Shown here: piece after piece, positions 1 through 8,333 of the stretch
Layout: each line of letters begins with the position of its first letter
Position numbering within the stretch: position 1 is the stretch's first letter
The notes under the pieces: generated by a model
What the model was told of the DNA's origin: nothing
The model's database searches: none
What the model saw: the letters and a program-made list of their open reading frames with translations, nothing else
Position numbers and translations under genes: made by a program
NCBI GenBank assembly: GCA_022825505.1
Contig: JAJDWR010000073.1
Span: 62,001-126,000, forward strand
Source: Gammaproteobacteria bacterium
GTDB lineage: Bacteria > Pseudomonadota > Gammaproteobacteria > Steroidobacterales > Rariloculaceae
Direction: 5' to 3'
Length of the DNA stretch: 64,000 nucleotides

Positions 1-234
1 GACCAGCCGATCCACCGGGCTGACCATCAGGTGCACGTCGATGGGCGCCTCGATGCCGTGGTCGCGAAGCGCCCGGCAGACCATCGGGCCGATGGTGAGA
101 TTGGGCACGTAGTGATTGTCCATCACGTCGAAGTGAACGATGTCGGCGCCTGCGGCAAGCACGGCATCGACTTCCTCGCCCAGGCGGGCGAAGTCGGCGG
201 ACAGTATCGATGGAGCGATCCAGTAGTCGTTCAT
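1..234 (-). CDS. rpe: Ribulose-phosphate 3-epimerase, N-terminal part (cut by window edge)
   Basis: Interconverts D-ribulose 5-phosphate and D-xylulose 5-phosphate in the pentose phosphate pathway, in the cytoplasm. Only the first 78 codons lie in the window; the gene runs off the left edge, so the 3' end is missing rather than broken. The start is the ATG at 232-234. The translation carries the family's TIM-barrel landmarks in order: APSILSADF (residues 7-15), HFDVMD (34-39) followed by VPN, and HLMV (68-71). These supply the expected metal ligands His34, Asp36 and His68. Asn40 stands where many homologues have Gly, a tolerated difference. No partner gene is visible on this side. Confidence 0.93.
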   Translation of the reverse strand, partial: MNDYWIAPSILSADFARLGEEVDAVLAAGADIVHFDVMDNHYVPNLTIGPMVCRALRDHGIEAPIDVHLMVSPVDRLV

Positions 235-391
235 TGGCACGGTTCTATCCGAACGGGAATGTCGGCGGCTATTCTGCCCGTAGTGATGGGGGTGTGCCAA
301 CCACGCGCCTTCCACCGCATTCAATCCACCACACTCTAACCGCTACCCGCGATCCACCGCATGCCATCAACCACGTACCGTCCACCGCGCG

Positions 392-1780
392 CTAGCCGGT
401 TTCGCGCGCTGCTGCGGGGTGGTCCCGCTTGAGCCGGAAACTCAACAGAATCAGCAGCGCGATAAGAACGCTGACGGTGACCAGCGCTGCCCGATAGCCC
501 GCCTCGGCCCCCTGCCCCGACGCGGCGAAACCTCCAAGGGCCGCCGCACCTGCGATTCGCCCGATGCTCAGGCAGAGCGTCAGCAGGCCCTGGCCCGCCC
601 CCCGATGACGCTGAGACGTCTCACGAATGACCACGTATCGCAGCGGTGCGCCAAGCAGGCCGGAAAGCCCGAGGCCGACGAGCGCGCCGCCGAGATAAAA
701 GGTCTCGACCGTCAGCGCCGGCAACCCGAACACCAGCAACCCGCACACCACCAGAGCGAGGCCCGCCTGGATCACCTGTCTGGCGCCTCTGCGGGTCAGC
801 AGCACCCCGGCAAGGGGCCCGCCGATCATGATCGCCAGTACCAGCGGCACCAGCATGAAGCTGGCTGTATGGTCCTCGACGCCCAGCGAGGTCACCGCCA
901 GCGCGGGCAGGAACACCATACCGGCTTCCGCCAGACCCGTGCCCGCCGCGATACAGCCCACCAGCCGCAGTTCCCTGGAACGCAGCAGATCGGGATGCAG
1001 GACCGGATCCTCCGCGCGGGTTTCCACCTTCCAGAACAGCAGTGCCGACACGAAGGCGACGACGAGGAAGGGCAACACCTGCGCCGAGGCCACGCTACCC
1101 GCAACTGCCGACGTATCCAGTTCGCTGATCGACCATGCCAGACACGCAAGCACGATGCACAGCAGCCCCGTACCCGCCGCGTCGAATGGACGTCGATCGG
1201 GATCGCGGTCGCCGGGCAGAATGGCCGCCGCTTGCCAGAACACGATTCCCGCTACCGGCAGGTTGATCAGAAACAACCAGCGCCAATTGAACTGCAGCAG
1301 CACACCGCCAAACAGCGGACCCACCAGAAAGGCCAGTCCGAAGACGGCTCCGATCAGTCCCAGAGCGGGTCCCCGGCGCGCCGGGAGAAAGGTATCGCCG
1401 ATCACCGCACTTGCCACGGGCAACAGCCCGCCGGCGCCGAATGCCTGGATCGCCCGGCCCGCCAGTAGCAGCGGGAAACTCGGCGCGGTGGCCACCAGGG
1501 CCGAACCGGCCGCGAACAACGCGATATCGGCCAGGTAGACGGCCCGCCGGCCGTATCGGTCCGACAGCTTCGCCATCAGGGGCGCGCCGAGAAGACTGAA
1601 CAGGATGTACACGTTGAAGACCCAGGAGAGCGCACGGCTGTCCACGGCGAATTCGGCCTGGAGGGCCGGCAGCGCGGGGCCCACGATGGCAATGTCCAGC
1701 GCTCCCATGAACACGCCGGCAAACAGCACACCCAGGATTCGCCAGGAGCGGGCATCGCCCAATGAAATCAGTGGATTCAT
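392..1780 (-). CDS. MFS transporter, drug/multidrug exporter type
   Basis: Inner-membrane major facilitator protein of 462 residues, probably exporting small molecules by proton antiport; the substrate is unknown. The first helix carries LDIAIVGPALPAL, the loop after helix 2 has the signature LSDRYGRR, and GRAIQAFGAGG then VGPLFGG (motif C-like) follow, a pattern typical of the DHA1/DHA2 exporters. The reading frame stays open a further 38 codons upstream. I chose the ATG at 1778-1780 because it follows AGGGG at good spacing and starts directly before the first membrane helix. It is divergent from the DUF5916 gene and has no efflux partner genes nearby. Confidence 0.8.
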   Translation of the reverse strand: MNPLISLGDARSWRILGVLFAGVFMGALDIAIVGPALPALQAEFAVDSRALSWVFNVYILFSLLGAPLMAKLSDRYGRRAVYLADIALFAAGSALVATAPSFPLLLAGRAIQAFGAGGLLPVASAVIGDTFLPARRGPALGLIGAVFGLAFLVGPLFGGVLLQFNWRWLFLINLPVAGIVFWQAAAILPGDRDPDRRPFDAAGTGLLCIVLACLAWSISELDTSAVAGSVASAQVLPFLVVAFVSALLFWKVETRAEDPVLHPDLLRSRELRLVGCIAAGTGLAEAGMVFLPALAVTSLGVEDHTASFMLVPLVLAIMIGGPLAGVLLTRRGARQVIQAGLALVVCGLLVFGLPALTVETFYLGGALVGLGLSGLLGAPLRYVVIRETSQRHRGAGQGLLTLCLSIGRIAGAAALGGFAASGQGAEAGYRAALVTVSVLIALLILLSFRLKRDHPAAARETG

Positions 1781-2028
1781 GTTCCCCTGGCCGGCTTCAC
1801 GCAGAAAAGCGCGTGAACTATACACAATACGCGGAGTCCTCACCTGCGGCGCCGATCGTACAGTGGCACTCCTGCGGCACCGCTCCTCCGGCACGCTGCG
1901 CCAGGAGCAGACTCAAGGCCCGCGGTCCACGTCTCGGTGAAGCGCCTCCCAATTTCCGTGCGCCCCAACAGCACTTGTTGCACAATCGAACCATGAACGA
2001 CCCGCTTCGTGACTGAACAGCCTCCGGA

Positions 2029-4284
2029 ATGAGGCTGAGCACAGGATCTTCGAACTTGACCATCCGCTCACTCCGCGTACTGGCCATTGCGCTATGCGTC
2101 TTCGTCCAGTGCAGCGGTGCCCTGGGCCAGGAACCTCCGGGAGCGGCCATGAAGACCATGGAAGTCCGCCGCGTTTCCGATGCCGCGCCGATCATCGACG
2201 GCCGACTGGATGAGGCAGTCTGGGAAAACGCGACCGTCGTCGATGACTTTCACCAGATAGAGCCCCTCGAGTACCAGGCCCCGTCGAACCCCACGCGTAT
2301 CCTGGTCTTCTACGACGACGACGCGCTCTACGTGGGCGCACGCATGTCCCAGACTCTTGCCGTACTCGGCAACGTTCTCCGCCAGGGCCAGGAGTTCTGG
2401 AGCGACGATTACCTTGCGGTCATCATCGATACGTTCAACGACAAGCGAAATGGCTATCGCTTCCAGGTGAATCCGAATGGCGTGCGCATGGAGGCCATTT
2501 ACGAGAACACGACGGCAACCAACTGGGACTGGAACGGAATCTGGCGCGCCGCCGCCACGGAGGAGGACGGCGGCTGGACGGCGGAAATGGCCATCCCCTT
2601 CAAGTCGCTTTCCTTCAATCCGGACAACGACACCTGGGGCATCAATTTCACGCGGGATGTCGGACGAACCAATGAGACATCCGGCTGGGTGTCGCGAAAC
2701 AACAATACAAACCCCAGCATCGCCGGCGAAGCGGTGGGGTTTACGGATCTGCGGCTTGGGCGCGGACTCGACGTCGTACCGTCCGTCGTACTCAAGGGAC
2801 ACAGGACAGTCACGCCGGAGACCACGGATTACACAGCGGAACCGTCGTTGGACGTCTATTACAAGGTCACCCCGTCACTCAATGCATCGCTGACGCTGAA
2901 CACCGATTTCTCCGCCACGGAGGTGGACGACCGCCAGGTGGAGTTCACCCGCTTCAGCCTCTTCTTCCCCGAGAAGAGGGACTTCTTCCTGCGCGACTCC
3001 GACATCTTTCAGTTCGGGCAGATCGGATTCATCGGCAATTTCGGCGTCGGACTGGGCTACACCTTCTCGCGCCCCGACCTGGAGAACGGACAACCGTTTT
3101 TCTCGCGCCGGATCGGCCTGAGTCAGGGCGGACGTCCGGTGGACCTGGCCCAGGGCGGCAAATTGGCGGGGCGCATCGGCCGCTGGAACGTCGGTGCGCT
3201 TGCCATTCGGCAGGATGAATTCGAGGCCGTCGAAGCCACCGATATCCTCGTGGCCCGCGCTACCGCCAACATTCTGGAGGAATCGACGATCGGCGTCATC
3301 GTCACCGATGGCGACCCCCGGTCAAATCGGGACAATACGCTGACCGGCGTCGATTTTCGCTACTCGAATACGCAACTTCCCGGCGGCAGGGTACTGGAAG
3401 CGGATGTCTGGTACCAGCGTTCGCAGACCGAGGGAATCAACCTGGACGACGATGCTTACGGGTTCCGCGTTCGGGCTCCCAACCGAACCGGATTGCTGGG
3501 GAGCCTGGCAAGCAAGACCATTGAGAAAAACTTCTACCCCGCGCTTGGTTTCGTCAATCGATCCGGGGTGAGAAACCACACGGCCAACTTCGGTTACATC
3601 CACCGGTTTCGGAATGCGCCGATACGCACGGCGTACTGGGGGATCGACGCCGAACGCATCGACCTGATCGAGGGCGGATTACAGACGCAAGTACTCACGC
3701 TGCGGGCACTGGAATTCGACACCGACGAGCAGTTGCGCGGGCATGCCTATCTGCACGCGACCCGGGAAGTGCTGGCCCGGCCCTTCGTGGTATGGAGGCG
3801 AGGCGATGAGCAGGTAGTCATTCCCGCGGGCGACTATTCGTTCGACGGGGCCGAGTTTCAGTTCAGCACGTCCTTCACGCGGCCTGTGTGGGCACAAGTG
3901 AACTACAGCCCGGGAGACTTTTACGGCGGCGAAAGAAAGCGCACTTCAACGACGTTCGGCTGGCGCCCGTCCAGGCACTTTGTCACAACGCTGGGTTACC
4001 AATACAACGACGTCACGCTGCCCTACGGCGCATTCACGACGCGCCTGGTGCGATTCTCGGCCGAGGCGGCGTTTTCCTCCAGGCTCTCCCTGGTGATGCT
4101 GCTGCAATACGACGACATCAGCGAATCCATGGGCATCAATGCCCGGCTGCACTGGGTACCCCAGGCTGGACGCGAGGGGTTTGTGGTCCTCAACCACAAT
4201 TTCGAGGACCTGGACCTTGACAATCGGTTCCGCTCGACCGGGGCCGACCTGGCGTTGAAGTTTTACTACACGTTTCGGTTCTAG
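2029..4284 (+). CDS. DUF5916 outer-membrane protein with N-terminal CBM9-like domain
   Basis: A 751-residue exported protein. A hydrophobic signal sequence (about residues 12-33) is followed by a carbohydrate-binding-module-9-like beta-sandwich (about 45-230) containing IDGRLDEAVW and RILVFYDDDALYVGARM. The remainder is rich in alternating aromatic and polar strands and ends in YYTFRF, whose terminal Phe is the usual outer-membrane beta-barrel signal. This layout matches the DUF5916 family, found in Bacteroidetes and marine proteobacteria, whose function is not established. SLFFPEKRDFFL (about 309-320) is a conserved family stretch. The gene stands alone between divergent and convergent neighbours, so context gives no substrate. 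Binding of glycan or another surface ligand is inference. Confidence 0.8.
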   Translation: MRLSTGSSNLTIRSLRVLAIALCVFVQCSGALGQEPPGAAMKTMEVRRVSDAAPIIDGRLDEAVWENATVVDDFHQIEPLEYQAPSNPTRILVFYDDDALYVGARMSQTLAVLGNVLRQGQEFWSDDYLAVIIDTFNDKRNGYRFQVNPNGVRMEAIYENTTATNWDWNGIWRAAATEEDGGWTAEMAIPFKSLSFNPDNDTWGINFTRDVGRTNETSGWVSRNNNTNPSIAGEAVGFTDLRLGRGLDVVPSVVLKGHRTVTPETTDYTAEPSLDVYYKVTPSLNASLTLNTDFSATEVDDRQVEFTRFSLFFPEKRDFFLRDSDIFQFGQIGFIGNFGVGLGYTFSRPDLENGQPFFSRRIGLSQGGRPVDLAQGGKLAGRIGRWNVGALAIRQDEFEAVEATDILVARATANILEESTIGVIVTDGDPRSNRDNTLTGVDFRYSNTQLPGGRVLEADVWYQRSQTEGINLDDDAYGFRVRAPNRTGLLGSLASKTIEKNFYPALGFVNRSGVRNHTANFGYIHRFRNAPIRTAYWGIDAERIDLIEGGLQTQVLTLRALEFDTDEQLRGHAYLHATREVLARPFVVWRRGDEQVVIPAGDYSFDGAEFQFSTSFTRPVWAQVNYSPGDFYGGERKRTSTTFGWRPSRHFVTTLGYQYNDVTLPYGAFTTRLVRFSAEAAFSSRLSLVMLLQYDDISESMGINARLHWVPQAGREGFVVLNHNFEDLDLDNRFRSTGADLALKFYYTFRF

Positions 4285-4308
4285 TGCTGGAAGGGGCCGT
4301 GCTGAAGG

Positions 4309-5442
4309 CTAACGGTCCACGCCGCCCCAGATCGCCTCGGCCGTCGAGACCACCAGTTCCAGTTTGCGCATCTGGTCGTCCACCGTCAGCTTGTTTCCCT
4401 CTTCGGTGGAGGCGAACCCGCACTGAGGCGCGATCCCGAGTTGGTCGATGTCGGCGTACCTGGAGGCCTCGTCAAAGCGCCGCTTGAGATCGTCCAGTGA
4501 CTCGAGTTCCGGGGTCTTGGTGGTGATGAACCCGGGCAGGACCCGCTTTCTTCCCTTTGGCAACAGCCGCAGCGGTTCCAGACCGCCGGCCCGCTCGCTG
4601 TCGTATTCCATGAAGTAGATGTCGATGCCGGTTTCGTTGAAGACGGCGTCGGCGGCCGGATCGTACGCGCCCTGGGCGCTCCAGGTCGAGACAAAGTTCC
4701 CGCGGCAAAGATGCATCGCGATGACCATGTCGGACGGACGGTCGGCAATGGCATCGCGCATGACCCTTGCATACCGGTGAATGAGCCAGTCCGGATCGAA
4801 GCCTTCCGCCCGCTTCTGTTCGCGCTGTTTGGGATCGCACAAATAGGCGAAAAAGATGTCGTCCATCTGCAGGTAACGGCAGCCTGCCCGGTAGAAGGCG
4901 TCCACCGCTTTCGCGTAGGTGCGTGTGAGGTCGTCGAAAAACACGTCCATGTCGGAGTATTCCGCCGGGGCGATGTCCTCGGGCGCAACCCGAAAGTGAC
5001 ACGCGCTGGGGCCGGGGATAGATATTTTCGGCTGAACATTCGCGATCGAAGCGACGTACCTGAAATGATCCAGCATGGGATGGTCGTGCGGAAAATCGAG
5101 CCGCCCGGTAATTGTGGGAAAGATCGGCGGGAGATTGACGCCATGAAACTGGATTCCTTCGTCCCGCTCTACCAACGCAAGGCCCGTCAACGCGCCCATG
5201 AAGTCGTAGTGCCAGAACCGCCGCCGAAACTCGCCGTCAGTCACGGCCATGAATCCCAGGTCCTGCTGCATCTTCACGGCAGTGTCAATGGCTTCATTTT
5301 CTACGCCTTCGAGATCGGGATGTGACGAAAACCCGTCCGGGCCGAAACGGTCCGCATGGTATTTTCGGCGGGCATCGTGTACCGCGCGCGGCCTCAGCAG
5401 ACTGCCCACGTGATCCGCACGAAACGGCGCTGTCTCATTCAT
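4309..5442 (-). CDS. MetE C-terminal-like cobalamin-independent methyltransferase (YxjG/YxjH type)
   Basis: Cytoplasmic enzyme of 377 residues resembling the catalytic half of cobalamin-independent methionine synthase, which transfers a methyl group to a thiol such as homocysteine. It lacks the MetE N-terminal half, as in the YxjG/YxjH family. The zinc ligands expected of the fold can be placed: His244 and Cys246 in MHLCRGNF, Glu279 in FMEYDS and Cys341 in APQCGF. RADHVGSLLRP near the start and QMDD (192-195) are also family motifs. The start is the ATG at 5440-5442, preceded by GGGGAA; the open frame extends 16 codons upstream. The methyl donor and acceptor cannot be told from sequence, and no folate or methionine genes are nearby. 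Confidence 0.85.
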   Translation of the reverse strand: MNETAPFRADHVGSLLRPRAVHDARRKYHADRFGPDGFSSHPDLEGVENEAIDTAVKMQQDLGFMAVTDGEFRRRFWHYDFMGALTGLALVERDEGIQFHGVNLPPIFPTITGRLDFPHDHPMLDHFRYVASIANVQPKISIPGPSACHFRVAPEDIAPAEYSDMDVFFDDLTRTYAKAVDAFYRAGCRYLQMDDIFFAYLCDPKQREQKRAEGFDPDWLIHRYARVMRDAIADRPSDMVIAMHLCRGNFVSTWSAQGAYDPAADAVFNETGIDIYFMEYDSERAGGLEPLRLLPKGRKRVLPGFITTKTPELESLDDLKRRFDEASRYADIDQLGIAPQCGFASTEEGNKLTVDDQMRKLELVVSTAEAIWGGVDR

Positions 5443-5547
5443 CGCAAGTTCCCCATCAGGCGCAATCGTTCCTGCGTGCCATTGAACCATGGCTTGTTGT
5501 ATATTGGGAGTGTCGCCGGTATAGCGTAAGCTGCGAGGCTATCGAAG

Positions 5548-5784
5548 ATGGCAAAGATCGGACGCAACCAGCTCTGCACTTGCGGAAGCGGTCTGAAGTA
5601 CAAGAAGTGCTGCGCGAACAAGCAGGCGAAGACGCCCATGGCATTGCGCATCGTGGCAGCCGTGGTGGCGGTCTTTCTTGTCGGTGGCCTCGTCGTCTTC
5701 CTCACCAATATCGACGATTACGATCCGCACGCCAACACCACCGGGGGCCGCGTCTGGTCGGAAGAACACGGCCACTGGCACTAG
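5548..5784 (+). CDS. SEC-C motif microprotein with one membrane helix
   Basis: A 78-residue protein with two parts. Residues 9-22 are a SEC-C zinc-binding motif, CTCGSGLKYKKCC, of the kind found at the C-terminus of SecA and in small stand-alone proteins. Residues 31-52 are one hydrophobic helix (about MALRIVAAVVAVFLVGGLVV). A polar tail ends in HGHWH, which could add a metal site. The start at 5548 follows GAGG at 9 bases. It sits in the gap between the MetE-like gene (divergent) and the permease (convergent), so it is its own transcription unit. The zinc-finger-plus-membrane-anchor layout suggests a membrane-tethered adaptor; the partner is unknown. Confidence 0.75.
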   Translation: MAKIGRNQLCTCGSGLKYKKCCANKQAKTPMALRIVAAVVAVFLVGGLVVFLTNIDDYDPHANTTGGRVWSEEHGHWH

Positions 5785-5825
5785 CGGCAACACCGGCCCT
5801 TCGTACCCAGCCGGGACGTACCCGG

Positions 5826-8309
5826 CTAGATTCGCCGTAGCGTCGTCACGGGCGGCTCCCGGACGACGGAACGCGCCGCCAGCGTACCGCTGACTCCGAC
5901 GACCAACGCGCCGGCCAGCAGCCCGTAGAGCACCAGCATCGGCCCCGGTAGGTAGTCCAGTTCAAAGAGTTCGCTGGCGACGAAGTAGCCGATGAGTCCG
6001 GCTCCGGCGGCCGCCAGGGTGCCTGCCAGCACACCGATCGCCGTGAATTCGGCGGCGATGCCCTGCAACACCACGCCCTTGCCGGCGCCGAGGGTGCGCA
6101 GCACGGCGCTCTCGTACATGCGTTCGTCCCGCGTGGCCTGGATTGCGGCGAGCAATACAACGATGCCTGCTGCGAAGGTGAACAGGAAGACGTACTGCAC
6201 CGCGGACGCCGCGCGGTCCATGGCGCGCCGGACCTGATCCAGTACCGCGTCGATGTCGATCACCGATACACCGGGCAGTTCCGTAACCAGATCGAGCATG
6301 GCGATGCGCTGTTCGCGTTCCAGGTAGAGGCTGGTGATGTAGGTATGCGCAAACTCTTCCATCACGCCCGGATTCACGACCATGAAGAAGTTCGGCCGGA
6401 AGGAGTCCCAGTTGATGTTCCGCGTGCTGGTGATGCTCACGGTCGTGCTCTGCCCGGCGATGGCGAAGGTGAGTTCGTCGCCCAGCGCCAGGCCAAAGTC
6501 CACCAGTTCCTCCGCCGCGATGGACAACTGGGGTTCGGGATCGTTCTCTTCCCACCACTGCCCGGCCACGATTTCGTTGTCGGGACTCAGCGCCGCCGCC
6601 CACGTGATGTTCAGGTCATCCCGCAATTCCCGTTCGGTGCGGCGGTCACGGAACTCGTACTCGTTCAGCGGCACCCCGTTGACGTGGCTGATTCTCGCCC
6701 GGACCAGCGGTGCGAATTGCGGCGCCTCCACTCCATGATCGGTCAGAACGTCCGTTACACGGCTGCGTTCATCGGGCTGAATGTTGATCACGAAGTGATT
6801 CGCGGCCGTTTCCGGTAACGTCGATTGCCACTGGGACATGAGTTCGGTGCGCACGAGCGTCAACAGCAGCAGGACCATGAGTCCGATCCCGAAGGCGACC
6901 ACCTGAACGCTGCTTTCCCGGCCGCGGCGCGCGACGTTGGCGATGCCGTACCGCCATGCAATCCCCACCCTGCCTCGTACGCGCTGCAATCCCATGACCA
7001 TGACGTGCCCCGAGGCATAGAGCGCCGCAAATGTCGCCACGGCGCCGGCCAGCAGGTACCCGATGAGTTCCAGGTCCCGGAAGAGCCAGTACAACATGGC
7101 CGTGACGGCGGCGGCGGCCGTGCCGTAAACGGCGGTATACCCCAGCGGCGGGGGCTGAAGATCGCGTCGCAGCACGCGGGCGGGCGGCACCTTGCGCAGC
7201 TGCAGCAGCGGCGGCAGTGCAAACCCCAGCGCGATGGTCAGGGCCGTCACCGGCCCGATGAGGAATCCGTCAATCCCCGGTGCCGGCAATTGAGCCTCAA
7301 CAAGATCGTCCAGCAACAGCACCAGACCGTGCTGCGTGACAAATCCCAGCAGCGTGCCCACGACCCCGGCGACCAGGGCGAGCGCCAGCAGTTGCGTCAG
7401 CGTGAGCCGCAGCACGTCGCGGTGCTGCGCGCCCACGCACTTCATCAACGCGACGCCGTCGAGATGGCGGGCCAGGAATCGCCGGCTCGCCATCGCCACG
7501 GCCACGCCGCCCAGCAATACGCTGACCAGCGCGGAGAGCAGCAGGAAGCGCTCGGCACGCTCGATGGAGGAGCGCACTTCGGGCCGTGCGTCCCTGATGT
7601 CGTCCAGTTCCTCTTCCGGGCCCATCATGACTTCCAGGCGTTCGCGGAAGGTCTGCACCTGCCGCTCGTTGCCGGCAAAAAGCCATTCGTACTCGACCAC
7701 GCTGCCCGGCTGGATCAATCCCGATGCCTCCACGTCCGCGACGTTGAGCAGGACGGTCGGCGCGAGTTCCATTAACCTCCAGCCTTCGTCGGGCCGGAAC
7801 TCCAGGGTCTGAGCGACCCGGGCGTCGAGTTCGCCGATCCCCAGCGTATCGCCGACATCGAGCCCCAGACGCGCCAAAAGCGCCGGCTCGACCCAGGCCT
7901 CTCCCCGCCCGGGAACGCCGGCAGCGGTTCGAGGCTCCCCGGCCAGTTCATCGGCTACGCGGACCTCGCCGCGAAGCGGGTATCCGTCGGAGACCCAGCG
8001 AATGTCAGCCAGGGAGCTGGCGCCGTTGGCGATGAGCACGCTGCGGAACTGGACCACCCGAGCGGTTTGCAGTCCTTCCGCCCGTGCGGCTTCCGGGTAG
8101 TCGGCAGACAGGGGGTAATTGGACTCGACGCGCAGGTCGGCGGCAAGCACCTCCCCAGCCTCCTGGCGTACGGCCTGCCCCACCCGATCGGTGAAGAACC
8201 CTACCGCAGCCATGGCTCCGACGGCCACGACCAGCGCCGTCAACAGCACCGGCGTCTCCCCCGCGCGCCAATCGCGGACCAGCAGCCGCGCAGCCAGACT
8301 CAGTTTCAT
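5826..8309 (-). CDS. FtsX-family ABC transporter permease, YbbP-like
   Basis: An 827-residue inner-membrane permease with the duplicated FtsX layout. There is one N-terminal helix (ETPVLLTALVVAVGAMAAVGFF region), a large periplasmic domain, a block of helices around residues 255-440, a second periplasmic domain, and three C-terminal helices ending in SVVREPPVTTLRRI. This matches YbbP, the permease that in E. coli works with the ATPase YbbA and sits next to tesA; the transported species is not firmly established. No ATPase gene adjoins it here. The start ATG at 8307-8309 (MKLSLAARLL) is chosen over a TTG eight codons upstream. It follows the FG-GAP gene by 24 bases, so the two may be co-transcribed. 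Confidence 0.85.
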   Translation of the reverse strand: MKLSLAARLLVRDWRAGETPVLLTALVVAVGAMAAVGFFTDRVGQAVRQEAGEVLAADLRVESNYPLSADYPEAARAEGLQTARVVQFRSVLIANGASSLADIRWVSDGYPLRGEVRVADELAGEPRTAAGVPGRGEAWVEPALLARLGLDVGDTLGIGELDARVAQTLEFRPDEGWRLMELAPTVLLNVADVEASGLIQPGSVVEYEWLFAGNERQVQTFRERLEVMMGPEEELDDIRDARPEVRSSIERAERFLLLSALVSVLLGGVAVAMASRRFLARHLDGVALMKCVGAQHRDVLRLTLTQLLALALVAGVVGTLLGFVTQHGLVLLLDDLVEAQLPAPGIDGFLIGPVTALTIALGFALPPLLQLRKVPPARVLRRDLQPPPLGYTAVYGTAAAAVTAMLYWLFRDLELIGYLLAGAVATFAALYASGHVMVMGLQRVRGRVGIAWRYGIANVARRGRESSVQVVAFGIGLMVLLLLTLVRTELMSQWQSTLPETAANHFVINIQPDERSRVTDVLTDHGVEAPQFAPLVRARISHVNGVPLNEYEFRDRRTERELRDDLNITWAAALSPDNEIVAGQWWEENDPEPQLSIAAEELVDFGLALGDELTFAIAGQSTTVSITSTRNINWDSFRPNFFMVVNPGVMEEFAHTYITSLYLEREQRIAMLDLVTELPGVSVIDIDAVLDQVRRAMDRAASAVQYVFLFTFAAGIVVLLAAIQATRDERMYESAVLRTLGAGKGVVLQGIAAEFTAIGVLAGTLAAAGAGLIGYFVASELFELDYLPGPMLVLYGLLAGALVVGVSGTLAARSVVREPPVTTLRRI

Positions 8310-8333
8310 GTGCTCAATCCGCTGTGAAGCCAA

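Noticed and set aside
300..391. Degenerate CCACCGCA-like repeats between rpe and the MFS gene
   Set aside because: Short, irregular and without a coding or structural pattern.
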